64,000 bases of DNA from JAQWBS01 sp047975765 (GTDB taxonomy: Bacteria > Pseudomonadota > Alphaproteobacteria > RF32 > CAG-239), in contig JBKEEF010000003.1 of the NCBI GenBank assembly GCA_047975765.1, positions 1-64,000 of the forward strand, written 5' to 3'. The notes under the pieces were generated by a model. The model was given only the letters and a program-made list of their open reading frames with translations. It was not told where the DNA came from and ran no database searches. Both the position numbers and the translations under genes were made by a program. This document shows positions 1-9,468 of this stretch, piece after piece; positions within the stretch are counted from its first letter, which is position 1; each line of letters begins with the position of its first letter.

Positions 1-1299
1 AGAGTTGCCAATGTTTGCAATTTGACCATTCGTAACTTTTGGCTTGAAGATCGTACCATCTGCGAAAAGAACAACGGCATTACTCAAATCAAAACTCAAT
101 CTTTGTCCTAATGGGTCATTAACCAAATCTTGCTTGTCTTCAAACATCGCATAAAATGTACCACCATTAACATTGAAATCGCCTTCATACTCGCTGTTAT
201 CCCCCCACAAATATAAACTACCCGCACCGCTCTTGTTAATCGTCCCGAAATTGCCTTGTGTACCTGCAGAATCAAAACTAGTCATTGGATCTCCAATGTT
301 AATATATGTATTTGCTGCAGTATCAAAATTGACAATTGAATTTGAATCTGCAAAGTTAATAGAATTGAGTGTGGAAATTTCTGCTGAATTTCCAACCTTT
401 GTAATAACCTTGTTGTTCTCAAAAACAATCCCTTTATTCGCTAATGGAATAAATCGAAGTGTACCACCCTCAAGATAGATTGCACCACCTAATGCCTTCG
501 CTTCATCTCCACTCAGAACAACTGATTTCGCATAGTTTCCTATAAAATTACTGTTCAAAATACCTGTCGTTGAATAGCCTGCATATATGGCTCCACCCTT
601 AACATCTGATGAACCAAGTGTGTTAGACACGCCCAAAGCATAATTTCTAATAAAATCACCTGAAACTTCAAAACTATTACCACCAATATAAGCTGCACCA
701 CCATAAATAACATCGCTACCAGAGGCATAATTATCTATAAAACTTCCTTTAACATTCAAAAGTGAACCACCAGAAAAAAGTGTACCCCCATAAATATTTG
801 GTCCTGAAACATAATTCCCTACAAAATCACCCGTAACATTTAAGCCACCTCCACCAACATAAATCATTCCACCATTGAAATAAGAATTTGTAGAAATTAC
901 ATAATTTCTGATAAAGTTTCCATTTAAAGTTAAAGTTGAGCCACTAGCATTAACCATACCACCATAACCACCAGAATGTGATAAAGCATAATTTTCCACA
1001 AAATTTCCTGTTATCTCTGTATTTCCTGATCCTCCAAGATAAACTACCCCCCCTGTAACAGAACCAGAACTTGAATCTGCATAGTTCCTGATGAAATCAC
1101 CTGTAATTTTATGAATTTGACCACCTCCCACATAAATCACCCCTCCATTGATAGAGGAAGAAGCTTTTGCATAGTTTTCAATAAAATTACCTTTAATATT
1201 TTCAATGCTACCAGAATTTACAGTAATTGTTCCTCCATTGACAGATTCAGAATCAGCATAATTTCCGATAAAATTCCCAGTGACATTTTTTATTATACT
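1..1299 (-). pseudogene. Downstream, stop-separated part of a Pmp-like repeat surface protein (incomplete at window edge)
   Basis: I translated this stretch by hand in the same frame as the gene that stops at 1300-1302, and found no further stop codon down to base 1. It continues the same beta-helix repeats in degenerate form (GGTI, GGVIY, GGVVY, GGMIY, GGTLF, GGAAY, GGAIY paired with NFIGNY, NFVENY or DFIRNY). It then passes into a non-repetitive passenger stretch with autotransporter-like motifs such as NFGTINKSGAGSLYLWGD. The C-terminal beta-barrel expected of an autotransporter would lie beyond the window. Without readthrough or correction of the TGA it has no start codon or ribosome-binding site of its own, so it is either the lost half of a recently broken gene or a result of a sequence error. 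Confidence 0.75.
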
Positions 1300-3060
1300 T
1301 CAATAACCGCCATAAATTGCACTACCACTAGCCGAAAAACCCAAAATATAATTTCCGATAAAATTTCCAATAATATTTTCTATCGTAGAAGATTGATTAT
1401 AGATTGCTCCGCCATAAGCAGAACCGCTCGCATAATTTCCAATGAAATCACCTTCTATTTTACTCATTATAGCATATGAATTATAAATTGCTCCGCCATA
1501 GATAGAACCAGAACCACTCGCATAATTTCCTATAAAATTCCCTTCTATCTTACCCATTATACTATTTTGATTATAAATCGCACCACCGTAGGTATTTGAA
1601 TTTGAAACGACATAGTTTTCAATAAAATTTCCCTTAACATCACCAATTGAAGAATTATTATATGCATTAAAAATAGCACCCCCAGAAGCACCTGATGTAG
1701 ATGTTGAATTTGCATAGTTTTCTATAAAATCTCCCGTAATATTTCCTATAGTAGCACCATTTTGATTCCCAATAGCTCCCCCATTAGTATAAACACCAGA
1801 AATATAATTTCTGATAAAGTTACCCGTAATATCACCAATAACTGCATTGCTATAAAAATTGTAAATAGCACCCCCAAAAGCAGCTGAACTGGTAGCTGTT
1901 GAACTTGCATAATTCCCAATAAAATCTCCAGTTACATTGCCAAATTGAGCATCATAATTATAAATAGCGCCGCCACTTGTGCTAGACATCGTTGAAGCAA
2001 CGTAGTTACCAATAAAATCACCAGTGATATTTCCAAATTGAGCATTTCGACCAAATATTGCACCACCATTTATTCCATGATTACCTATGAAGTTTCCAAT
2101 AATATCTCCAATTGCACTCTTTATCCCATTTGAACCACTTGAAATGTTGGCAATTGCTCCCCCGTCAGAACTTGAATAGTTGCCAATGAAGTTACCCGTG
2201 ATATCTCCTATTATACTACTGCCAGTGCTCGTATAGAAGCCATTCAAGATGGCACCACCATATCCCCAAGAAGCGGAAGCATTTGTATAATTTCCAACAA
2301 AATCTCCTGTGATATTACCAATTGTTGCACCAATATTATTATAAATTGCTCCTCCACAAGCATAACTTCCTGTACAGTCAGCTGAACCAACACTCTTTAC
2401 AATAAAGCTATCTTTAAAATCTGCATCAACATTTCCATTTAAAGCACTTTGTGGTGTCATATAAACTGTTCGTCCAACAGCTGGTGTATATGTATATTTG
2501 AAATATTTTATTTTATTATTTGGTAGTTTTACAGTTATAGTGTCTGCACCACTCGTGCCAACTTCTTCCCATGAAACACGTGAGGAATCGGCAAATTCTG
2601 AAACATTCAAAACAATTTTATAGTATTTATTCGTGACATTATTTGAGTTATCTACTTCTTTAGTAATAAAATTATAGTCTGAGGAAGTGCTTTCAACAAA
2701 ATTAAATGAAGAAACGGGAAGAGAAGCTACATCAAAGGCATAGTAATTTTCACCATACTTAAAAGCTGCATTTGCTTTATTCGTCAAAACTAAATTTCCT
2801 GCAGAAGTGTTTGACAAGACTCGAGCTAGGTTATCGTCTCCTGCATCAAAATAATATGTCACGCCTCCGATCAAAACTTTTCTATATCCCGCAACCTGAG
2901 TTGCTTGCAACACAAAAGGAGAAACAACCTTGTATGTTGTTCCTTTTTGCTTAATTTTATTTAATGTTGGGATATTTTCAAAGGCCACTGCTGAATAAGC
3001 TTCCGGTAAAAACGCGAAAGACAGCACTAATGGAAGGACATATTTTAACCTACTGTTCAT
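1300..3060 (-). CDS. Repeat-rich surface protein with Pmp-like GGAI/FxxN repeats, N-terminal part
   Basis: This encodes 586 residues. A signal peptide (about residues 1-24, MNSRLKYVLPLVLSFAF..AYS) is followed by a roughly 200-residue N-terminal region and then tandem repeats to the end. Each repeat is about 30-40 residues and joins a GGAI(Y/F) motif to (N/D)FIGNY. I count eleven GGAI copies plus one GSAI. GGA(I/L/V) with FxxN pairs is the hallmark of chlamydial polymorphic membrane proteins and related right-handed beta-helix autotransporter passengers, so export to the cell surface and adhesion is the likely role. The frame ends at TGA (1300-1302) in the middle of a repeat, immediately after SAIYGGY, and the same frame then stays open to the window edge. 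The premature stop therefore truncates a longer protein. Confidence 0.8.
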   Translation of the reverse strand: MNSRLKYVLPLVLSFAFLPEAYSAVAFENIPTLNKIKQKGTTYKVVSPFVLQATQVAGYRKVLIGGVTYYFDAGDDNLARVLSNTSAGNLVLTNKANAAFKYGENYYAFDVASLPVSSFNFVESTSSDYNFITKEVDNSNNVTNKYYKIVLNVSEFADSSRVSWEEVGTSGADTITVKLPNNKIKYFKYTYTPAVGRTVYMTPQSALNGNVDADFKDSFIVKSVGSADCTGSYACGGAIYNNIGATIGNITGDFVGNYTNASASWGYGGAILNGFYTSTGSSIIGDITGNFIGNYSSSDGGAIANISSGSNGIKSAIGDIIGNFIGNHGINGGAIFGRNAQFGNITGDFIGNYVASTMSSTSGGAIYNYDAQFGNVTGDFIGNYASSTATSSAAFGGAIYNFYSNAVIGDITGNFIRNYISGVYTNGGAIGNQNGATIGNITGDFIENYANSTSTSGASGGAIFNAYNNSSIGDVKGNFIENYVVSNSNTYGGAIYNQNSIMGKIEGNFIGNYASGSGSIYGGAIYNSYAIMSKIEGDFIGNYASGSAYGGAIYNQSSTIENIIGNFIGNYILGFSASGSAIYGGY

Positions 3061-3202
3061 ACAATGACATCCTGATTTAATAATTTTCTCAAACCCTCAA
3101 TAACCATTATCATATTAGCATAATATTTTTTATTTTTCAAATGCTAATAGAAATATGACACTATATCAAAATATTAAAGATATCTTTAATATTTAAAATC
3201 AA

Positions 3203-3234
3203 AAAAGCGACCCTCATATTAAAGGGTCGCTTTT
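3203..3234 (-). terminator. Rho-independent terminator of ackA
   Basis: Perfect 12-bp inverted repeat (3203-3214 with 3223-3234) with an 8-base loop. It lies just after the ackA stop and is read on the minus strand as a GC-rich hairpin ending in six T residues. Confidence 0.85.
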
Positions 3235-3249
3235 CATAGAAATTATAAC

Positions 3250-4425
3250 TTATGCTAAACGAATTGTTTCTTTAGCAATTACCAACTCTTCATCTGTCGG
3301 AATAACAAAAGCACGAACTTTTGAACCTGATTTAGAAATTTCATTGACGAATCCACGTTGTGCATTTTTTTCATCATCAACCTCTATTCCAAGATAAGAA
3401 ACTCTATCCAAAACAAGTTTACGAACAAGGGAAGAGTTTTCACCAACACCTGCTGTGAATATGATTGCATCCAAACCACCCATTGCGGCAGTATAAGAAC
3501 CAATAAATTTTGCAATATTATAAATATAAACTTGCATTGCTTTCACAACATTTTCTTCTCCACGACCATAAGCCGCTTCAAAGTCGCGAGAGTCACTATA
3601 ACCAGTCAAACCAGACTTACCACTTTCTTTGTTCATCAAGTCATTAAGCTGTTCTGTTGTCAAACCTTCTTTTTCCATAATATAAAGTGGAATATATGGG
3701 TCAATATCGCCACAACGTGTGTCCATAACAATACCAGCAAGTGGTGTCATTCCCATTGAAGTATCAATACATTCACCATTTTTAACAGCTGTGATAGAAG
3801 CACCACTACCAATATGGCAAGTAATAATTTTACTTTCTTTTCCAACAATTTTAGCAGCTTCTTGTGAAACATACATATGAGATGTTCCATGGAATCCGTA
3901 ACGACGGATTTTATGTTTTTCAACCAAATTTTCAGGCAAAGCATAAGTATATGCTTCATAAGGCATAGTTTGGTGGAAAGATGTATCAAACACAAGAACT
4001 TGAGAAATTTTTGGCAAAACTTCTTGAACTGCACGAATAACTGTAACAGCTGCTGGGTTATGAAGTGGAGCTAAAGTTGAAAGTTCATCAACTTTCAAGA
4101 TATTTTCTTCAGTTGCTTTTGCAGAAGATTTGAAATATGCACCACCTTGAACCACTCTCTGACCAATTGCAGAAATTTCATCAAGACTTCCAATGATGCC
4201 GTCCAAAAGAATTTTCAAAATTGCTTCCAAAGCATCTTTGTGAGATTTTAACTCAACTTGAACATCTTTGCTTGTGCCATTAAATTTTACGCTTACAAAA
4301 GAAGCATCACGATTAATACGCTCAGCATTTCCCTTTGCCACAACATTATAGTTTTCACCATCAACTGTGAAAAGTTGATATTTAAGTGTTGATGAACCTG
4401 AGTTCAGAACAAGAATTTTTTTCAT
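3250..4425 (-). CDS. ackA: Acetate kinase
   Basis: This 391-residue protein interconverts acetyl phosphate and acetate with ADP/ATP, the ATP-yielding last step of acetate fermentation. Family motifs are all present: N-terminal LVLNSGSSTLK (substrate Asn), RVVQGGAYF around the conserved Arg (the usual His of the VVHGG motif is Gln here), YGFHGTSH with the active-site His, DTRCGDIDP with the second catalytic Arg, FTAGVGENS for nucleotide binding, and a C-terminal IPTDEEL with the metal-binding Glu. Length is normal for the family (about 390-400). It lies 154 bases downstream of pta on the same strand, so the two are probably one operon, closed by the terminator at 3203-3234. Confidence 0.97.
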   Translation of the reverse strand: MKKILVLNSGSSTLKYQLFTVDGENYNVVAKGNAERINRDASFVSVKFNGTSKDVQVELKSHKDALEAILKILLDGIIGSLDEISAIGQRVVQGGAYFKSSAKATEENILKVDELSTLAPLHNPAAVTVIRAVQEVLPKISQVLVFDTSFHQTMPYEAYTYALPENLVEKHKIRRYGFHGTSHMYVSQEAAKIVGKESKIITCHIGSGASITAVKNGECIDTSMGMTPLAGIVMDTRCGDIDPYIPLYIMEKEGLTTEQLNDLMNKESGKSGLTGYSDSRDFEAAYGRGEENVVKAMQVYIYNIAKFIGSYTAAMGGLDAIIFTAGVGENSSLVRKLVLDRVSYLGIEVDDEKNAQRGFVNEISKSGSKVRAFVIPTDEELVIAKETIRLA

Positions 4426-4579
4426 TTTTTATTTTTTCCTATTTTTTAGTTTTTATTTTTAATTAAGGCAATTCCTTCATAAAGTTATTATATTCGACTA
4501 ATGCGAAGAAATTTTTGAACGACGTTGGCACATAGCCCAACGAGAGAAAAAATTACCAGCAGAAGTCAATAGAATAACT

Positions 4580-5587
4580 TTACTTCACGGCTTGAAGAGC
4601 TGTGATAGCAATAACACCTACAATATCTTCTGCAAAAGCACCACGAGACAAATCATTAATTGGTGCATTTAACCCTTGAAGCATTGGACCATAGGCTTCA
4701 CATCCACCTAGTCTTTGCAAAAGTTTGTAGCCGATGTTTCCTGTGTTCAAATCAGGGAAGATGAGCGTATTTGCACGTCCGCCAACTTTACTGACTGGAG
4801 CTTTTTTAGTTGCAACAACAACATCAAGTGCTGCATCTGCTTGCATTTCACCATCGAGCAAAATATTTTTGCTTTTATATTCATCTGCTTCCAACATTTC
4901 TTTAGCTAACTTTGTTGCTTCACGAACTTTATCAACACCTTCACCTGTACCTGAACCAAATGTAGAATATGAAAGCATTGCAATTCTTGGATCCATGCCA
5001 AACTGCATCACACTTTCAGCTGTTGAAATTGCAATATCAGCAAGTTCTTGAGCTGTTGGATTAATGTTGATGGCACAATCTGAGAAGAAATATTGCTTAC
5101 CATTAGAAATCATAATCAAAAGAGAGGAAACTGTTCTTCCTTTTTTTGCAGATTTAATAATTTGTAACGCAGGACGAACTGTATCAGCTGTTGAGTGATT
5201 CGCACCACTTACCATTCCATCAGCATGTCCAGATTTTACCATCAAAGTTCCGAAATAGTTATAGTTCAATGCTGTTTTTTGAGCTTGTTCAAGTGTCATG
5301 CCTTTATCTTTACGGAGTTCATACAAAAGATTCGTATATTCTTCCAACTTTTCTGATTCTTCAGGCTTGATGATTGTGATACCTTCTAAGTTCCAATTAT
5401 TGTCATCATAGTAATGCTTGATTTCTTTATAGTCACCTAAGATGATGATTTTAGCTGCTTTTTCTTTATTAATGATGTTCGCAGCGCGAAGAACTCGAGG
5501 ATCTTCTCCCTCAGGCAAAACAATTGTTTTATAATGAACTCTTGCCTTATCAACAAGGCTCTTCAAATATTGACTTTCTATCATCAT
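4580..5587 (-). CDS. pta: Phosphate acetyltransferase
   Basis: This 335-residue protein of the short Pta type (a single PTA/PTB catalytic domain without the N-terminal DRTGG/BioD-like part of E. coli Pta) converts acetyl-CoA and phosphate to acetyl phosphate. Recognisable segments are the N-terminal IVLPEGEDPRVLRAA, the central SGANHSTADTVRPAL, and the C-terminal ANTLIFPDLNTGNIGYKL with QRLGG. It is the first gene of the probable pta-ackA operon and is divergent from ndk. The 154-base pta-ackA gap holds a 6-bp hairpin (4523-4528/4537-4542) without a T-tract, so cotranscription is plausible. Confidence 0.96.
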   Translation of the reverse strand: MMIESQYLKSLVDKARVHYKTIVLPEGEDPRVLRAANIINKEKAAKIIILGDYKEIKHYYDDNNWNLEGITIIKPEESEKLEEYTNLLYELRKDKGMTLEQAQKTALNYNYFGTLMVKSGHADGMVSGANHSTADTVRPALQIIKSAKKGRTVSSLLIMISNGKQYFFSDCAININPTAQELADIAISTAESVMQFGMDPRIAMLSYSTFGSGTGEGVDKVREATKLAKEMLEADEYKSKNILLDGEMQADAALDVVVATKKAPVSKVGGRANTLIFPDLNTGNIGYKLLQRLGGCEAYGPMLQGLNAPINDLSRGAFAEDIVGVIAITALQAVK

Positions 5588-5762
5588 GAATCCCTTTTTT
5601 AGTTGTGTTTAATTAATTTTACTGTAAATAAACACTATATTGCTCAAAAGTCTAGATAAAATTGCAAATATATGCTGATTTTTACATAAAAAACTTTGAT
5701 TTTTAGATTTAATTATAATATATTCCAAATTGTCTATAGATATAAATTAGGATTTAAGAAAA

Positions 5763-6179
5763 ATGGAAAGAACCTTATCAATTATAAAACCTGATGCAAC
5801 ATCAAGAAATATAACAGGTAAAGTTGTTAGTATGATTGAAGAAAATGGCTTAAAAGTCGTTGCTCAAAAGAGAATTAAACTCTCTCCTGAACAAGCAGGA
5901 GCATTTTATGCTGAACACAAAGAAAAACCTTTTTACCAAAGTTTAGTTGATTTTATGACTTCAGCTCCTGTTGTTGTTCAAGTTTTGGAAGCACCAGATG
6001 CCATTCAAAAATATCACAAAGTTATGGGGGCAACAAACCCAGCAAATGCTGAAGCTGGCACAATCAGAAAAGAGCTTGCCATTTCAATTGATAAAAACTC
6101 AGTCCATGGCTCAGATTCTCAAGAAAGTGCAAAACGTGAAATTGCTTTTTTCTTTAATGAAAATGAAATTGTAGGTTAG
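5763..6179 (+). CDS. ndk: Nucleoside diphosphate kinase
   Basis: This 138-residue protein transfers the gamma-phosphate from ATP to nucleoside diphosphates through a phosphohistidine. It shows the family start MERTLSIIKPDA, the Arg/Thr nucleotide-site residues, and the catalytic motif NSVHGSDS with the active His near residue 118. Length is typical. It is the first gene of a plus-strand run; DUF2066 starts 10 bases after its stop, so they are probably cotranscribed. Confidence 0.97.
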   Translation: MERTLSIIKPDATSRNITGKVVSMIEENGLKVVAQKRIKLSPEQAGAFYAEHKEKPFYQSLVDFMTSAPVVVQVLEAPDAIQKYHKVMGATNPANAEAGTIRKELAISIDKNSVHGSDSQESAKREIAFFFNENEIVG

Positions 6180-6189
6180 GAGAGACATT

Positions 6190-7257
6190 TTGAAAAATTT
6201 CGGTAAACTCTGCATTATCCTCCTAAGCACCATAATTTTTTCCAAATTGGCATTTGCGCAAATGTCCATTTATGATGTTGATGTTTATGTTGATGTGACA
6301 GCAGAAAGTGCTGCTTCAGCAAAAGAAGAAGCGATGACACAAGCAAACAGAACTGCTTTCAATACAGTTGCTCGCAAAATCACGACAAACGAAACTTATG
6401 CTCTTCTTGCTGATATGAATGATGATCAAATTTTGAACTTCATTAAAGAAGTGACGATTAAGTCTGAAAAATCATCAAACGTTCGCTACATGGCAAACCT
6501 TCGTGTGACAATTAATGATGAACTTCTCAAACAATATATGGCTGAAAAAAGCATAACCCCTGCAATTGTTAGTGCGTCAAACATTCTCATCATCCCAACT
6601 TTCAGAGAATTCAAAACAGACACTCCAATGCTTTGGGAAGCAGATAATATATGGAGAAAAGCTTGGGAAGAAGAAAATAACAAGGAAGATGATATTGTCA
6701 AATTTTCAAGCATTATCCCAAATGGTTCAAACTATGCCAGTTTGGATGTAAAAAAAGCACTTAATTTGAATAAGTCAGCAATGGAACAAGTTTCTTTTAA
6801 CAATGGAACATCAGATATCTATGTTGCTGATGCTGTTTATAATGGAATTGAGGGAATCACTGTTAACATTTTGTCTTACCAAGATGGTAGTACGGAAGTT
6901 GTTGAAATTTATGGTGATCGTTCTCCACAGCTTTTAATCAACGCAATTGCTGAAGTTAAAAAAGCAATTATTAACAAGCTTAAAAATCAAAGTATCATTG
7001 AAAATACTCAAAGAAATAAAGTCACAGCAATTTATGATTATCGCAGTATGTCTGAATGGGTAAAGATTGAAAAATCACTTCGTGAAGTTGGCCGGGTTAA
7101 TGACATTAAAATTGTGGCAATGACAAGTGGTAAAGTTCAATTTGAAATTGATTTCACAGGCTCTTTAGAAAAACTTGAACAAAAACTAAATGCAAGAAAT
7201 TTTTATCTCATTCCTCAGGGTGAGGCTTACATCCTAGAAAAAAGAGAACAACAATAG
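6190..7257 (+). CDS. DUF2066 family exported protein
   Basis: This is a 355-residue protein with an N-terminal signal peptide (cleavage after about residue 23, SKLAFA-Q). The following stretch, with YDVDVYVDVTAESAASAKE and then ANRTAFNTVARKI, is characteristic of DUF2066 proteins, which occur in alpha- and gammaproteobacteria and have no established function. The start is TTG (6190), chosen because AGGAGA sits 7 bases upstream and no better in-frame ATG precedes the signal peptide. It lies between ndk and a PerM-type transporter. A DUF2066-PerM neighbourhood recurs in alphaproteobacteria, suggesting a shared envelope role; this is inference. Confidence 0.8.
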   Translation: MKNFGKLCIILLSTIIFSKLAFAQMSIYDVDVYVDVTAESAASAKEEAMTQANRTAFNTVARKITTNETYALLADMNDDQILNFIKEVTIKSEKSSNVRYMANLRVTINDELLKQYMAEKSITPAIVSASNILIIPTFREFKTDTPMLWEADNIWRKAWEEENNKEDDIVKFSSIIPNGSNYASLDVKKALNLNKSAMEQVSFNNGTSDIYVADAVYNGIEGITVNILSYQDGSTEVVEIYGDRSPQLLINAIAEVKKAIINKLKNQSIIENTQRNKVTAIYDYRSMSEWVKIEKSLREVGRVNDIKIVAMTSGKVQFEIDFTGSLEKLEQKLNARNFYLIPQGEAYILEKREQQ

Positions 7258-7265
7258 GAAAAAAC

Positions 7266-8321
7266 ATGAAAAAATCCGGAAACAACTGGTTCTTTTGGCT
7301 CTCTATCTTTGCTCTCTTTTGCGTTTTTGTTTACGCAACAAGATCTGTCATCCTTCCTTTTGTTGCCGGAATTCTCATTGGCTACCTGTTTGACCCTTTT
7401 GTAGTGAAGCTTTCACGTTTCAAAATTAATAGAACATTAGCAACCTTTCTTGTTCTTCTCATTATCATTCTGATTTTGGTTCCTTCCTTCATCATTTTGA
7501 TTAAAATTGCGAATGAACAAATTGTGAGATTCATACATAGCCTTCCAAATTTGATTGCTTCTCTCAAAAATAAAATTGAACCTTTATTACAAGATGCCAA
7601 CAAAAGCTTTCCATTTTTAACGACTTCTGAAATTGTTGACTACATCAATAACAACGTCGCAAATTCAGTAAAATTTGCTGGTTCTATTTTGGGAAAAATT
7701 GTTAGTGGAAGCTTTGCTTTTGTAAACGTTGTTTCTCTCCTCATTATTACCCCTGTTGTGGCATTTTATATGCTTCGCGACTGGACACTCTTCACAAAGA
7801 AAATCGACGATTTACTCCCTGTCAAATCTAAAAAAGAGATTCGCTCCATTGCAAGCCAAGTGGACAAAGCTATTGCCGGTTTTATTAGAGGGCAACTCAG
7901 TGTATGTGTCATTTTAGGTTTATTCTATTCTATGGGGCTTTATTTCATTGGGCTCCAACTTGGTGTTTTAGTTGGATTTATGGCAGGCTTAATCTCTTTC
8001 ATTCCATACATTGGTTCAATCAGTGGTTTTGCAACATCAATCATCATTGCTTTGATTCAATTTGATACTTATTCTGAAGTCATTCAAGTTGTTTGCCTTT
8101 TCGGTTTAGGCCAAGTTTTAGAAGGAAGTTTCCTCACTCCAAAGCTCGTTGGAGATTCTGTTGGTCTTCACCCAGTTTGGATTATGTTTGCTTTGCTTGC
8201 TGGCGGTGTTTTACTTGGTTTCCTTGGTATTATGATTGCTGTTCCAATTGCTGCAATTATTGGCGTATTAACCAGACATTTCATCCAAAAATACAAAGAA
8301 AGCCAAATTTATAAGGGCTAA
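7266..8321 (+). CDS. AI-2E/PerM family inner-membrane transporter
   Basis: This 351-residue polytopic membrane protein has the layout of the PerM/AI-2E exporter family. Two or three N-terminal transmembrane helices (WFFWLSIFALFCVFVY, ATFLVLLIIILILVPSF) come first, followed by a soluble central segment of about 100 residues and a C-terminal bundle of four or five helices containing FIPYIGSISG and the conserved VGLHPVWIMFALLAGG. Substrates differ among members, so no specific cargo can be assigned. It begins 8 bases after the DUF2066 gene and is probably translated from the same mRNA. Confidence 0.85.
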   Translation: MKKSGNNWFFWLSIFALFCVFVYATRSVILPFVAGILIGYLFDPFVVKLSRFKINRTLATFLVLLIIILILVPSFIILIKIANEQIVRFIHSLPNLIASLKNKIEPLLQDANKSFPFLTTSEIVDYINNNVANSVKFAGSILGKIVSGSFAFVNVVSLLIITPVVAFYMLRDWTLFTKKIDDLLPVKSKKEIRSIASQVDKAIAGFIRGQLSVCVILGLFYSMGLYFIGLQLGVLVGFMAGLISFIPYIGSISGFATSIIIALIQFDTYSEVIQVVCLFGLGQVLEGSFLTPKLVGDSVGLHPVWIMFALLAGGVLLGFLGIMIAVPIAAIIGVLTRHFIQKYKESQIYKG

Positions 8322-8403
8322 CCCCCTCGTCTGTTAATCATTATTTTATCATTTAAGCTTATCCTAGAACCAAAGTTTTTGATTTATTTTTGGGGAAATC
8401 TTT

Positions 8404-9453
8404 ATGATAAACTATATAATGACCACAATGGACACTTATATCTTCAGTTCATTAATTATTCGAATTGTTCTGGCATTTTTGACAACTTTTTTGCTTTCAA
8501 TTATATTTGGAAATAAAGCAATTGCACTCCTTCGTGCAAAACAAGGAAAAGGTCAACCTATTCGTGAAGACGGACCTCAAAGCCATCTCCTCACAAAAAA
8601 AGGCACTCCAACAATGGGCGGGCTTTTGATTATTGCAACAACGCTTATCAGTTGTCTATTTTGGGCTAAATGGTCTAACATCTTTGTTCTCACATCTCTT
8701 GCTGTCTTAGTTATCTACGCTTTTGTGGGTTTCTTAGATGACTACGAAAAAGTGAAAAAACAAACATCAAATGCAATGAGTGCTAAAATGAAGCTCCTTC
8801 TTCAGTTTTCAGTTTCATTCATTTGCGTACTCATCATCACTTATGCCACCCCAGATAATATAAAATATGACCTCAGATTCCCGTCAATCTACCCAATTTT
8901 TAGCACTTTCTCTATCAATCTTTTTTGGTTTTACATTCCATTTGCAATGGTGGTTATTGCAGGTGCTTCAAATGCTGTTAACCTTACAGACGGATTAGAT
9001 GGTCTTGCCGCAGGACTTCTCACCACAATATTCATTTTCTTCATTATGACTTGCCTTGAAACAAGCTTTATAATCAACGGCACACAAGAAGTGGCAGTTA
9101 TTTGTTCAGCAGTTGCAGGAGCTTGCTTAGGTTTTCTATGGTTCAACTGCGCACCTGCGAAAATTTTTATGGGAGATACAGGTTCTCTAGCACTTGGTGC
9201 TTTACGTGGAACAATTTCTGTGCTCACCAAAAGTGAGATTGTTTTAGCAATTGTTGGGCTCATTTTTGTCATTGAAGCTGTTTCTGTGATGATTCAAATT
9301 TTCTGGTTCAAAAGAACAGGAAAAAGATTTTTCAAAATGGCACCAATCCATCATCATTTTGAACAAATGGGTATTCCTGAAACGACAATTGTTATAAGAT
9401 TCTGGATTATCGGAATTCTACTTGCTGCATTTGGACTAATTGCTGTTTACTAA
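8404..9453 (+). CDS. mraY: Phospho-N-acetylmuramoyl-pentapeptide transferase
   Basis: This 349-residue integral membrane enzyme transfers phospho-MurNAc-pentapeptide to undecaprenyl phosphate, giving lipid I. Diagnostic motifs are TMGG near the N-terminus, DDYEKVKK (catalytic Asp pair), NLTDGLDGLA, FMGDTGSLALG and the C-terminal HHHFE. About ten hydrophobic segments fit the family. The start at 8404 is preceded by GGGG at 8 bases; two further in-frame ATGs follow within 25 bases. In most proteobacteria murD sits directly after mraY, but here ftsW follows after 15 bases. Confidence 0.96.
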   Translation: MINYIMTTMDTYIFSSLIIRIVLAFLTTFLLSIIFGNKAIALLRAKQGKGQPIREDGPQSHLLTKKGTPTMGGLLIIATTLISCLFWAKWSNIFVLTSLAVLVIYAFVGFLDDYEKVKKQTSNAMSAKMKLLLQFSVSFICVLIITYATPDNIKYDLRFPSIYPIFSTFSINLFWFYIPFAMVVIAGASNAVNLTDGLDGLAAGLLTTIFIFFIMTCLETSFIINGTQEVAVICSAVAGACLGFLWFNCAPAKIFMGDTGSLALGALRGTISVLTKSEIVLAIVGLIFVIEAVSVMIQIFWFKRTGKRFFKMAPIHHHFEQMGIPETTIVIRFWIIGILLAAFGLIAVY

Positions 9454-9468
9454 AAGGAATAAACAAAG

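Noticed and set aside
1300..1302. TGA as a sense codon (genetic code 4)
   Set aside because: Many clear genes in the window end at TGA, including tightly overlapping prophage genes and the 28047 gene, so TGA is a normal stop.
4523..4542. Hairpin CGTTGG/CCAACG between pta and ackA as a terminator
   Set aside because: Six base pairs, 8-base loop and no T-tract on the minus strand; more likely an intercistronic structure.
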